A DNA stretch of 64,000 nucleotides from JAVBLD01 sp031553705 (GTDB lineage Bacteria > Bacteroidota > Bacteroidia > Bacteroidales > Marinifilaceae), in NCBI GenBank assembly GCA_031553705.1, contig JAVBLD010000002.1, forward strand, positions 8,316 to 72,315, in the 5' to 3' direction. The translations under genes and the position numbers were made by a program. Numbering within the stretch: the first letter of the stretch is position 1; each line of letters starts with the position of its first letter. Below, in pieces: positions 1-7,617 of the stretch. The notes beneath the pieces are model-generated. The model was not told the origin of the DNA, made no database searches, and was given only the letters and a program-made list of their open reading frames with translations.

Positions 1-752
1 TTCCGAGTAAATTCTGGGGAATAGGTTATGGAATAGCGAGTAATAACGATAATGAAAGCGAGTATAAGCGATTGCAGACATCCGTAAAAATCGATTTGAT
101 GTATGAACTTGGAAACAGATTGTACGTAGGAGTAAATGGCCATTTCAATTACACGCTGGGTAAAGATTTTGACCGGCCGGATTATCTGAACGGACAAAAG
201 AACTCTTATACCGATATCGGAGCCGGTCTGCTTATGATGTATGACTCGAGGGATTATATCACGGAGCCTCATAAAGGATGTTTTTTCAAGATGGAGGATA
301 TCTATTATCCGGACTTCATGGGAAATGAATCCAATTTTAACTCGATGGAGTTGACGCTCGATTATTACCATCGGTTATGGAAAGGGGCTATTATGGCTTA
401 TGACCTGCATGGCAAATACCTGAGTGGCGGAGATGTGCCGTGGACGATGTTGGCGCTTATGGGCGGTTCGTTCCGTATGAGGGGGTATTACGAAGGGCGT
501 TACAGGGACAACGGACTGGTTGAAGTCCAGGCGGAGTTACGCCAAAAGGTGTGGCGTAGGATAGGTTGTACAGTATGGGGTGGCGCCGGGAATATTTTTC
601 ATACTTTTTCCGGTTTCGATTTTTCGGAGACACTGCCTAATGCCGGCGTGGGACTCCGCTGGGAGTTTAAAAGCAGGGTGAATGTCAGATTGGATTATGG
701 TATCGGCAAAGGGGAAACAGGATTTATATTTAATATCAATGAAGCGTTTTAA
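1..752 (+). CDS. Outer-membrane beta-barrel protein, BamA/TamA (Omp85) family, C-terminal part
   Basis: The reading frame is already open at the left edge, so the gene begins outside the window; 249 residues are visible. The sequence is a run of amphipathic strands ending in an aromatic-rich C-terminus (FIFNINEAF), as expected for an outer-membrane barrel. Two pieces fit the Omp85 surface-antigen family: a YDSRDYITEPHKG segment (the 'D-x-RD...P-x-G' strand) and FRMRGYYEGRYRD, equivalent to the RGY/RGF loop that reaches into the BamA/TamA barrel. The POTRA domains are not visible, so BamA itself cannot be told from a TamA-like paralogue. The downstream enzyme gene starts 14 bases before this stop, which suggests translational coupling. 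Confidence 0.8.
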   Translation, partial: PSKFWGIGYGIASNNDNESEYKRLQTSVKIDLMYELGNRLYVGVNGHFNYTLGKDFDRPDYLNGQKNSYTDIGAGLLMMYDSRDYITEPHKGCFFKMEDIYYPDFMGNESNFNSMELTLDYYHRLWKGAIMAYDLHGKYLSGGDVPWTMLALMGGSFRMRGYYEGRYRDNGLVEVQAELRQKVWRRIGCTVWGGAGNIFHTFSGFDFSETLPNAGVGLRWEFKSRVNVRLDYGIGKGETGFIFNINEAF

Positions 753-2475
753 GGATATAGTTACGGGATTTGTGAATTCACCGGGAAGTATGGTGGTATT
801 ATTTGTGAGCATACTGCTTGTTCCTAATGCGGTACTGGCTGTCACTGAGCCTTACCGGTTTACTACGATTGCCGCATTATTCCTTATTCCGGCGGGTTTT
901 TACCTGTTTTGGCTGGTGACGATCAAACGTACCGGTATTATGATGTTATGCCTGCTACCGTTTATCGTACTTGCTGCTTTTCAGTTGGTAATCAGCTATC
1001 TGTTCGGAAATTCGATCATCGCAGCGGATATGTTTACCAACCTGTTTACGACAAGCGCGTCGGAAGCCGGTGAACTGTTGGGTACGATCTATCCGTCGAT
1101 TATTCTGGTGTGCGTACTTTACATACCGTTATTGGCCGTCGCCTGTTATTATATCATCAGGGGGATACGGATGGCAGCCTTTCAACAGCGGCGATTGGCT
1201 TTGACCGGTTTACTGTTTCTGATAGCCGGAGGGATGATGGCCGGCATATCGAAATACCGGAATTCCCGGTTCGGAATTAAATATCATATTTTTCCGGTTA
1301 ATGTGTGCTATAATATAAAACTCTCCGTCGAGCGATGGGAGCGTAGTATGGACTACCGGAATACTTCCGGGAATTTTTGTTTCAATGCTGCAAAACAGTG
1401 GGATACAGGCAGGAGAGAGGTGTATGTGATGGTGATTGGGGAGGCGTCGCGGGCCTGTTCGTGGAGCCTGTATGGGTATGGCAGGGAGACCAACCCGAAG
1501 TTGTCCGGGATAAAAAACCTTGTTCTTTTCAAGGATATGCTCACTCAAAGTAATACGACCCATAAGAGCGTTCCTATCCTGCTGTCGTCTGTCGGAGCGG
1601 AACGTATTGATAGCATATATAAAGTGAAAGGTCTGCCTGCGTTGTTCTCGGAGGCCGGTTTCCGTACGGTCTTTATTTCAAACCAACCTGCCAACCATTC
1701 GCTGATCGATTTTTTTGCCGGTCAGGCCGATACGGTGATCGATATCACATCACATGATAAATTATTAAATGCCGGCCACCATCACGACGGAGAAGTTGTG
1801 CCGCATGTCGGACGAATGGTGGCGGCAACGGAAGATAATCTGTTTATTATTATTCATACCTACGGCTCCCATGCCCGCTACACCAAGCGTTACCCGCCTT
1901 CGTCCGCCCGCTTTGTTCCGGATGAGATCACTTCAATCAATAAAAAATCACGGGATAGGATAGTAAATGCATACGACAATAGCATCCTTTATACGGATAT
2001 GCTGCTGTCGGAGATTATATCCGTTCTTGACAGTGCAAAAATATGTTCCGCCATGTTTTATTGCTCCGACCATGGCGAGGATCTGCTGGATGATTCTCGG
2101 ATGCGCTATTTGCATGCTTCGCCGACTGCAACGTATTACCAGCTGCATGTACCGGGTTTTATATGGTTCTCCGATAACTATATCGATCGCTTTCCGGCAA
2201 AATACGAAGCGGCGCTCGCCAATACGGAAGCCGCCGCCTCTACGGCATCGGTGTTCCATACATTGGGCGACTTGGCGTCAATCCGGTGCAGGTATATAAT
2301 ACCTTCTCACTCTCTGGTGAGCGACCGGTGGGTCGATACAAAGCGGATGTATCTGAACGATTATAATGTGGCGGTTCATTTTCTCGATACGGGACTTACG
2401 CCTTACGATATGGAGCTGTTGGACCGCCATTCGATAAAATACGATAAAGAGGATGTCCTCAAAATATGCTATTGA
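739..2475 (+). CDS. Phosphoethanolamine transferase-like membrane sulfatase-fold enzyme (EptA/CptA type)
   Basis: A 578-residue protein. About five hydrophobic segments (roughly residues 17-35, 41-60, 67-88, 119-140, 153-170) anchor a periplasmic alkaline-phosphatase-fold domain. The domain opens with VMVIGEASRACSWSLYGYGR (GEASR 234-238), the metal-binding signature of lipid A or core phosphoethanolamine transferases. QSNTTHKSVP around Thr273/Thr274 fits the nucleophile region, and CSDHGEDLL (Asp444, His445) is the distal metal site. The family moves phosphoethanolamine from phosphatidylethanolamine to surface glycolipid; the acceptor here is unknown. The ATG at 739 was chosen because the membrane domain begins directly after it. 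It overlaps the upstream barrel gene by 14 bases. Its stop faces that of the leftward sulfatase with only four bases between. Confidence 0.8.
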   Translation: MKRFKDIVTGFVNSPGSMVVLFVSILLVPNAVLAVTEPYRFTTIAALFLIPAGFYLFWLVTIKRTGIMMLCLLPFIVLAAFQLVISYLFGNSIIAADMFTNLFTTSASEAGELLGTIYPSIILVCVLYIPLLAVACYYIIRGIRMAAFQQRRLALTGLLFLIAGGMMAGISKYRNSRFGIKYHIFPVNVCYNIKLSVERWERSMDYRNTSGNFCFNAAKQWDTGRREVYVMVIGEASRACSWSLYGYGRETNPKLSGIKNLVLFKDMLTQSNTTHKSVPILLSSVGAERIDSIYKVKGLPALFSEAGFRTVFISNQPANHSLIDFFAGQADTVIDITSHDKLLNAGHHHDGEVVPHVGRMVAATEDNLFIIIHTYGSHARYTKRYPPSSARFVPDEITSINKKSRDRIVNAYDNSILYTDMLLSEIISVLDSAKICSAMFYCSDHGEDLLDDSRMRYLHASPTATYYQLHVPGFIWFSDNYIDRFPAKYEAALANTEAAASTASVFHTLGDLASIRCRYIIPSHSLVSDRWVDTKRMYLNDYNVAVHFLDTGLTPYDMELLDRHSIKYDKEDVLKICY

Positions 2476-2479
2476 TTCT

Positions 2480-4000
2480 TTATACCGGGAAATAAAAAGG
2501 TTTCCCGTTAATTTTCTGGATCAGGTCGCCACTGCTTGGCCATAGAGGCTTTACGGTTTGCGTTCTTTCCCACTCCCTGAAGGCGGCCCGGATTTCTTTT
2601 ACTTTATTGGGATAGGTCTCTGCCAGATTGGTCGTCTCATTCGGGTCATTTGCAAGATCGAACAGAAATACCTTTTTATCTTTTTCGGACATATACAGTT
2701 TCCAGTTGCCAATCAGGCAAGCCTTTGCATATCCGTTCCGCCAGAACATCTCATAGTGGGGAGCTTCGGAGGTTTTCCCGTTCAGGTATGGGATCAGGTT
2801 TTTACTGTCGTATATTTTGTCTATCGGCATCGGAATATTTGCCGAAGCCAGGATTGTACTGAAAATATCCAGGGTAGAGATCGGATAGTCATATACCTGT
2901 CCTTTATTCAGAATGTGCTGCGGAAATTTAATATAAAAAGGAACCCTCAATCCTCCGTCGAAAAGGGTGCATTTGCCACCGAACAATGGTGCATTGTCCG
3001 TAGCTCTCGTATAAATAGCTCCTCCGTTGTCACTGGTAAAAATGATCAATGTATTGTCAAACAGACCATTTTGCTTTAATGTTTCGAATACCTTTCCGAC
3101 GGCATCGTCCAACGCTTCGATCATCGCATAGTAAATCCTTCTGACCGGGTCGGGCTCGTTTATCCTGTTATAATAAGCTTTTGGAGCCTGGAACGGATCG
3201 TGCGGGGCATTGAATGCAAGCGTCAGGAAAAAAGGATTGTCTTTATTCTTCTCAATAAAATCGATCGCTTTATTTGCGAAGGAGAATGTCAGGTAACTGG
3301 TATCCATTACCTCTTTTAATCCCTCCCTTATCGCCGTGGGACCCGATCTCTTCTGCCATGCCGGTAATTCGGAGAAGGCCCAGGGGAGGCGTATGTTTAC
3401 ATATTTCGCGGTGTCTACCGGATCATCTACATACCTTGTTAAAGCCCCCGAAAAATAATAGCTGTAATCATATCCGTGTTCTTCCGGGCAATTTCCCAGA
3501 TCGGAACAGACATTCCACTTCCCGATCAGGGCCGTGGTATAACCGGCAGCTTTTAAAATCTCGGCAATTGTAGTCTCGCTGTCCGGCAGGTCGGTTTTAC
3601 GATTGGCCCTTCTCACAAAAATGTTGGGGCTGAAGTTTTTCAATCCTTCGGGCTTTTTTTTGAGCGGAGGGATATAATAGCTTTTATAGAACTTCATAAA
3701 CTCTTTGGAATAGTGGTCGTAGGGCATAAATTCACAGCCGAACCGGTTCTGGCAACGACCGGTCAGAATGCCTACCCTTGAAGGGGCCGAGATCGGAGAA
3801 GAGGCATAAGCGTGGGTGAAACGTACCCCCCGTTCACCCAGATAATCGATATTCGGAGTACGGACAGATGGATGGCCGTAAGCTGCCAGATCGCTGTACC
3901 CTAAATCATCGACGACAATGAGTATGACATTGGGGGATTGTTGTGCAGATGCTCCTAAAGCAATCGGAGACAATAAAAACGGGATTATTCTTTTTTTCAT
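2480..4000 (-). CDS. Secreted sulfatase, S1 family (Ser-type, needs anSME maturation)
   Basis: A 506-residue protein with a signal peptide (MKKRIIPFLLSPIALGASAQ). VVDDLGYSDLAAYG holds the first metal-binding aspartates (Asp31, Asp32). SAPSR (Ser71-Arg75) is the C/S-x-P-S-R sulfatase signature, in which Ser71 would become formylglycine. FTSDNGG further on supplies the remaining metal ligands. The serine form is normally matured by the radical-SAM enzyme anSME, which is not in this window. The family hydrolyses sulfate esters on glycans or other sulfated compounds, and the signal peptide puts it in the periplasm or at the surface. No glycan-degrading partner lies beside it. It is probably transcribed from the dyad-rich promoter region just upstream. 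Confidence 0.9.
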   Translation of the reverse strand: MKKRIIPFLLSPIALGASAQQSPNVILIVVDDLGYSDLAAYGHPSVRTPNIDYLGERGVRFTHAYASSPISAPSRVGILTGRCQNRFGCEFMPYDHYSKEFMKFYKSYYIPPLKKKPEGLKNFSPNIFVRRANRKTDLPDSETTIAEILKAAGYTTALIGKWNVCSDLGNCPEEHGYDYSYYFSGALTRYVDDPVDTAKYVNIRLPWAFSELPAWQKRSGPTAIREGLKEVMDTSYLTFSFANKAIDFIEKNKDNPFFLTLAFNAPHDPFQAPKAYYNRINEPDPVRRIYYAMIEALDDAVGKVFETLKQNGLFDNTLIIFTSDNGGAIYTRATDNAPLFGGKCTLFDGGLRVPFYIKFPQHILNKGQVYDYPISTLDIFSTILASANIPMPIDKIYDSKNLIPYLNGKTSEAPHYEMFWRNGYAKACLIGNWKLYMSEKDKKVFLFDLANDPNETTNLAETYPNKVKEIRAAFREWERTQTVKPLWPSSGDLIQKINGKPFYFPV

Positions 4001-4029
4001 TTCCTTTTATACTGTCTGTTTTTAAAAAA

Positions 4030-4090
4030 CAAAGTTATGCTTTTTTGAGCTATGTCGATATATTTTCTATATCGAAAAAACATAACTTTG
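4030..4090. promoter_or_regulatory. Divergent promoter region built on two overlapping dyads
   Basis: A 10-base inverted repeat places CAAAGTTATG (4030-4039) opposite CATAACTTTG (4081-4090). Each arm, read outward, contains TAACTTTG, a full match to the Bacteroidetes -7 box TAnnTTTG. One box faces the sulfatase (start at 4000) and the other faces guaB. A second dyad, TCGATATA/TATATCGA (4055-4062 and 4068-4075), lies between them with its centre shifted about 5 bases. Good -33 TTTG elements are not obvious on either strand. The pattern fits a shared promoter with a central operator; the regulator is unknown. Confidence 0.5.
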
Positions 4091-4104
4091 CCGTATACAA
4101 AAAA

Positions 4105-4135
4105 GGTCACAGACCTGGCTAAAGGGTCTGTGACC
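4105..4135 (+). promoter_or_regulatory. Leader hairpin upstream of guaB
   Basis: A perfect 11-bp stem (4105-4115 with 4125-4135) closes a 9-base loop. It begins only about 15 bases after the rightward TAACTTTG box, so a transcript from there would carry it at its extreme 5' end. Read leftward, the same hairpin is followed by six Ts, like an intrinsic terminator, although no leftward gene lies upstream to be terminated. It may be a 5' stabilising or attenuating structure or the end of an antisense RNA; the sequence does not decide. Confidence 0.5.
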
Positions 4136-4167
4136 GGAGCTAACATCAATATATTAATCAATAAAAA

Positions 4168-4227
4168 ATGGAAAAGTTTCTTTTGTCAAAAGTAATGTTT
4201 TGGATAGTGTACGGGAATCCCTATTAG
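4168..4227 (+). CDS. Possible 19-residue leader peptide
   Basis: ATG at 4168 opens a 19-codon frame (MEKFLLSKVMFWIVYGNPY) ending in TAG at 4225-4227, 33 bases after the leader hairpin and before guaB. It is basic, then hydrophobic, and ends in an aromatic/Pro tail. Frames this short arise by chance, and no clear ribosome-binding signal is seen (weak in this phylum anyway). It is listed because it sits between a promoter-like element with a 5' hairpin and guaB. Conservation in relatives would be the deciding test. Confidence 0.25.
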   Translation: MEKFLLSKVMFWIVYGNPY

Positions 4228-4406
4228 TAGTTAAAATCTTTTTCCCCGGTACCTATTTATTGGGAGTTATGCATTTGTCTCCTGTTTATTGTTTCTGAGC
4301 TCTTGCTATAAAGAGGTTTTAAGAAATAAAAGTGGGGTAAATAGTAGGAAGTGTAGCATGATATGACTAAATTCGCAAAATTTTTTTATTTCGTAAATAG
4401 AATCGT

Positions 4407-5903
4407 ATGGCAATTTACTTAAACGATGTATCAAGGACTTTTGGCGAATATTTACTTATTCCGGGACTAACCACACAACAATGCGTTCCTGCAAATGTTG
4501 TATTGAAAACACCGCTGGTGAAATATAAGAAAGGCGAGGAGTCGGCTATTCAGCTTAATATTCCTTTTGTTTCGGCCATTATGCAGTCGGTTTCCGATTC
4601 TAAATTAGCCATAGAGCTTGCACGGAATGGCGGATTGTCGTTTATTTTCGGTTCACAGTCAGTTGAAGCCCAGGCCGAAATGGTGCGGAAGGTAAAAAAA
4701 TTTAAAGCCGGATTTGTAGTGAGCGATTCGAACCTTACGCCGGAGCATACGCTGGCTGACGTACTTGCTTTGGTGAAGAAAACCGGACACACAACGATGG
4801 GAATCACCGAAGACGGAACACCTAACGGAAAGTTATTGGGGTTGGTTACCAGTCGTGATTACCGTGCAGAAAAAGATGATCCGACCAAAAAGATTGCGAC
4901 CTTTATGACGCCCTTCTCAAGGTTGACGGTAGGAGAAGCCGGAATGACCCTTACCGAAGCAAACCAGGTTATCTGGGATCATAAACTGAATACGTTGCCG
5001 ATCATCGATAAAGAGCAACGCCTGATGTATTTTGTATTCCGTAAGGACTACGATAGTCATCGCAATAATCCGAATGAATTGCTGGATATGAAAGATAAAA
5101 AGTTGCTGGTCGGAGCAGGGATAAATACCCGCGATTATCAACAGCGCGTACCCGCACTGGTAGATGCCGGGGTGGATGTATTATGCATCGATTCGTCGGA
5201 TGGCTATTCGGAATGGCAGTCGGATACAATCCGTTGGATAAAGGATAAATATGCCGGCAAAGTGTTGGTAGGGGCCGGTAATGTGGTTGACGGAGAGGGT
5301 TTTATGTACCTTGTGGAAGCCGGCGCCGACTTTGTGAAGGTAGGTATCGGCGGCGGATCGATTTGTATCACCCGCGAGCAGAAAGGGATCGGGCGTGGTC
5401 AGGCTACCGCATTGATCGATGTCGTAGAGACCCGCAACAAATATTTTGAAAAAACCGGTATCTATGTTCCGATATGTAGCGACGGCGGACTGGTACATGA
5501 TTACCACATGGTGCTGGCATTGGCCATGGGAGCCGATTTCCTGATGATGGGCCGTTATTTTGCCCGTTTCGATGAGTCGCCGACCAAAGTACTGAGGATT
5601 GGAAATAATTATGTAAAGGAATATTGGGGTGAAGGTTCAAACCGTGCCCAGAATTGGCAACGTTATGACATGGGCGGAACCGAAGCGTTGAAATTTGAAG
5701 AGGGTGTCGATAGCTACGTCCCGTATGCCGGAAAAATGAAAGACAACCTGAACATTACGCTGGGAAAAATCAAAGCGACCATGTGTAGCTGTGGTACGTT
5801 GACGATAAAAGAACTTCAGCAAAAAGCTAAAATCACACTAGTATCTTCCACCAGCATCGTGGAGGGAGGCGCCCACGACGTGATTCTGAAAGATCAGGGA
5901 TGA
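4407..5903 (+). CDS. guaB: IMP dehydrogenase, Tritrichomonas-like type
   Basis: A 498-residue enzyme catalysing the NAD-dependent oxidation of IMP to XMP, the committed step of GTP synthesis. A TIM barrel is interrupted by a CBS pair (about residues 110-220). GIGGGSICITREQKG carries the catalytic Cys320 and the potassium loop, and IDSSDG (from 261) holds the aspartate used in NAD binding. The flap runs from GRYFARFDESP, and NWQRYDMGG supplies the Arg419-Tyr420 base pair. From memory, these positions and most of the chain match the Tritrichomonas foetus enzyme (Cys319, Arg418-Tyr419) rather than the common bacterial GuaB, which starts with a DDVLL-type motif. Start at the ATG at 4407. A 5' region of about 300 bases precedes it. 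Confidence 0.93.
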   Translation: MAIYLNDVSRTFGEYLLIPGLTTQQCVPANVVLKTPLVKYKKGEESAIQLNIPFVSAIMQSVSDSKLAIELARNGGLSFIFGSQSVEAQAEMVRKVKKFKAGFVVSDSNLTPEHTLADVLALVKKTGHTTMGITEDGTPNGKLLGLVTSRDYRAEKDDPTKKIATFMTPFSRLTVGEAGMTLTEANQVIWDHKLNTLPIIDKEQRLMYFVFRKDYDSHRNNPNELLDMKDKKLLVGAGINTRDYQQRVPALVDAGVDVLCIDSSDGYSEWQSDTIRWIKDKYAGKVLVGAGNVVDGEGFMYLVEAGADFVKVGIGGGSICITREQKGIGRGQATALIDVVETRNKYFEKTGIYVPICSDGGLVHDYHMVLALAMGADFLMMGRYFARFDESPTKVLRIGNNYVKEYWGEGSNRAQNWQRYDMGGTEALKFEEGVDSYVPYAGKMKDNLNITLGKIKATMCSCGTLTIKELQQKAKITLVSSTSIVEGGAHDVILKDQG

Positions 5904-5907
5904 TAAA

Positions 5908-5984
5908 GGAGCCTGTAAACTAAACTGTGTCAGTAGCAATGATTTTTAGTTCTCTTTACTGACACAGTTTAGTTTACAGGCTCC
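5908..5984. repeat. Perfect 28-bp inverted repeat, possible MITE or insertion-sequence ends
   Basis: Two perfectly complementary 28-base arms (5908-5935, 5957-5984) flank a 21-base centre, starting four bases after the guaB stop. The arms begin GGAGCCTGTAAACT. The stem is longer than usual for a terminator, has no U-tract, and looks more like two transposon termini brought together; IS256-type ends are one possibility from general resemblance only. It would still fold in RNA and could end guaB transcription in both directions. Confidence 0.7.
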
Positions 5985-6333
5985 AAGTAATCTTTTCTTA
6001 ACCGCCTAACAAGAACCTCTTATATTATCGTATAATAATTTTATTTTCTGCTCGCTCAATCCTCCATACCTCAATCCAATTAAATCATTGGTACGATAAC
6101 ATGTTAACATTATTGTTTTTCCAACGGTGTGTTTAAATATACCTATTTATGGTTATTGCAGTAATGCAGGTTATTTTGTTACTTTGTTATTTTGTAATGT
6201 GGGGTAAAGAAGAGTTTGTCAAAGGATATGATCCGAAAGTACCATATGACTATTAAAATGATATATATAAGATACTCATGAATATTGGGATTCGCCAAAA
6301 AATAATAAAAAATCATTTTCAACTATTTTACGT
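5985..6333. other. AT-rich intergenic region upstream of the hemerythrin gene
   Basis: No convincing gene is seen here. Around 6170-6200 there are overlapping TTATTTTGTTAC/TTTGTTATTTTG stretches that could provide -33 and -7 elements for the hemerythrin-regulator pair, but no single spacing stands out. Confidence 0.4.
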
Positions 6334-7008
6334 ATGAAATATAATATGACAGATCGGATGAGCGATCTTATTTGTGATAATTACTCATTGCTTTTGGTAA
6401 TGAGTCGTTTCGGGTTGTCGTTAGGATTTGGAGAGAAGAGTGTCCGGGAGGTGTGCGAACAGCAGCAGGTGGATGTGAACACTTTTTTGGCGGTGGCGAA
6501 CTTTTCATCGGAAGATCATTATTCGTATGAAACTCATTCATATAACTTGTCGTTGGCTTCTTTGTTGAGTTATCTGCAAAACGCCCACGCTTATTTTCTG
6601 GATTTTTGCTTTCCGGCGATGCGTAGTAAATTGATCGAGGCGTTTGATTGTCCGGAAGATAAAGTAGCGTCGCTGATTATGCGGTTTTATGATGAGTATG
6701 TGAATGAGGTGCGTAAACATATGGAGTACGAAGATAAAGTGGTATTCGCTTATGTGTTTTCGCTGTTGAAAGGAGAGCATCCGGCAAGCTATAATATCGG
6801 TATCTTTAAGAAAAAGCACGATCAGATTGATTCGAAGTTGAAGGAGTTTAAAAATATTATCATAAAATACTATCCGGTAGGAGCGAACAAGAACCTGTTG
6901 AACAGCGTTTTGTTTGATATTTATTCCTGTGAAGAGGATTTGGCATTGCATTGCAGGGTAGAGGATGTGCTGTTTGTACCAGCTGTTTTAGAACTTGAAC
7001 GGAAATGA
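6334..7008 (+). CDS. Hemerythrin-domain di-iron protein (RIC/ScdA-like)
   Basis: A 224-residue all-helical protein. Residues 1-60 resemble the short N-terminal domain of RIC/YtfE/ScdA proteins (a CEQQQVDVNTFLAVAN-type helix). Residues from about 80 form a hemerythrin four-helix bundle with spaced candidate di-iron ligands: His85, His129 with Glu133 (HMEYE), His162 (KKHDQ), and His206 with Glu210 (HCRVE). Such proteins bind O2 or NO or act in iron-sulfur repair. The next gene overlaps the stop by four bases (ATGA) and encodes a LuxR-type regulator, so this protein may be the sensor half of a redox- or NO-responsive pair. That role is inference from context. Confidence 0.8.
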   Translation: MKYNMTDRMSDLICDNYSLLLVMSRFGLSLGFGEKSVREVCEQQQVDVNTFLAVANFSSEDHYSYETHSYNLSLASLLSYLQNAHAYFLDFCFPAMRSKLIEAFDCPEDKVASLIMRFYDEYVNEVRKHMEYEDKVVFAYVFSLLKGEHPASYNIGIFKKKHDQIDSKLKEFKNIIIKYYPVGANKNLLNSVLFDIYSCEEDLALHCRVEDVLFVPAVLELERK

Positions 7009-7604
7009 ACAGAGAAAACCTGAAAATAGCAATAGCCGACTCGTCGATGATTATCCGGAGCGGTATATCGGTTACGCTAAAGCGTGTACCGGGATTTAAA
7101 ATCCAACCGGTAGAGATCGCTGCAATAGATATGCTATATGATTATGTCCGGATGCATAAGCCTGATATATTGATTGTTAATCCGGTATTTCTGGGATATT
7201 TCGATATATTGAAGTTTAAAACGGATACGGGATGTGTGCATATGAAATGTATTGCTTTGATCTGTTCGGTCATGGATCATACATTGTGGAAAAATTATGA
7301 TGGTTCCATCACTTTATATGATGGACCGGATCAATTGAGGGATATGCTGAACCGTTTATCAGCCGGATCTCCGGGCGAATCGGCCGCGGCATCCGATACG
7401 TTGAGTAACCGGGAAAAGGAGATTATCGTGTGTGTGGTAAAGGGAATGACTAATAAAGAGATTGCCGAAGCCCTTTTTCTCTCTACACATACTGTGATTA
7501 CCCATCGTCGTAATATTACCAGAAAATTGCAGATACATAGCTCTTCCGGCCTGACAATTTATGCCATTGTGAATAAGCTGGTCGAGCTTAATGATATAAA
7601 ATAA
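7005..7604 (+). CDS. LuxR/NarL-type regulator with receiver lacking the phospho-acceptor Asp
   Basis: A 199-residue protein. The N-terminal half has response-regulator layout (LKIAIADSSMIIRSGI; PDILIVNP), but the strand-3 aspartate that accepts phosphate is replaced by Asn59, and only one of the usual acidic pair remains (Asp12). The C-terminal half (about 133-180) is a clear LuxR helix-turn-helix: LSNREKEIIVCVVKGMTNKE, then a VITHRRNI recognition helix. It is coupled by a 4-base overlap to the hemerythrin gene. Without the phospho-Asp it probably responds to protein contact, ligand or redox state. No histidine kinase lies next to the pair. Confidence 0.85.
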   Translation: MNRENLKIAIADSSMIIRSGISVTLKRVPGFKIQPVEIAAIDMLYDYVRMHKPDILIVNPVFLGYFDILKFKTDTGCVHMKCIALICSVMDHTLWKNYDGSITLYDGPDQLRDMLNRLSAGSPGESAAASDTLSNREKEIIVCVVKGMTNKEIAEALFLSTHTVITHRRNITRKLQIHSSSGLTIYAIVNKLVELNDIK

Positions 7605-7617
7605 ATTCTAATTAATA

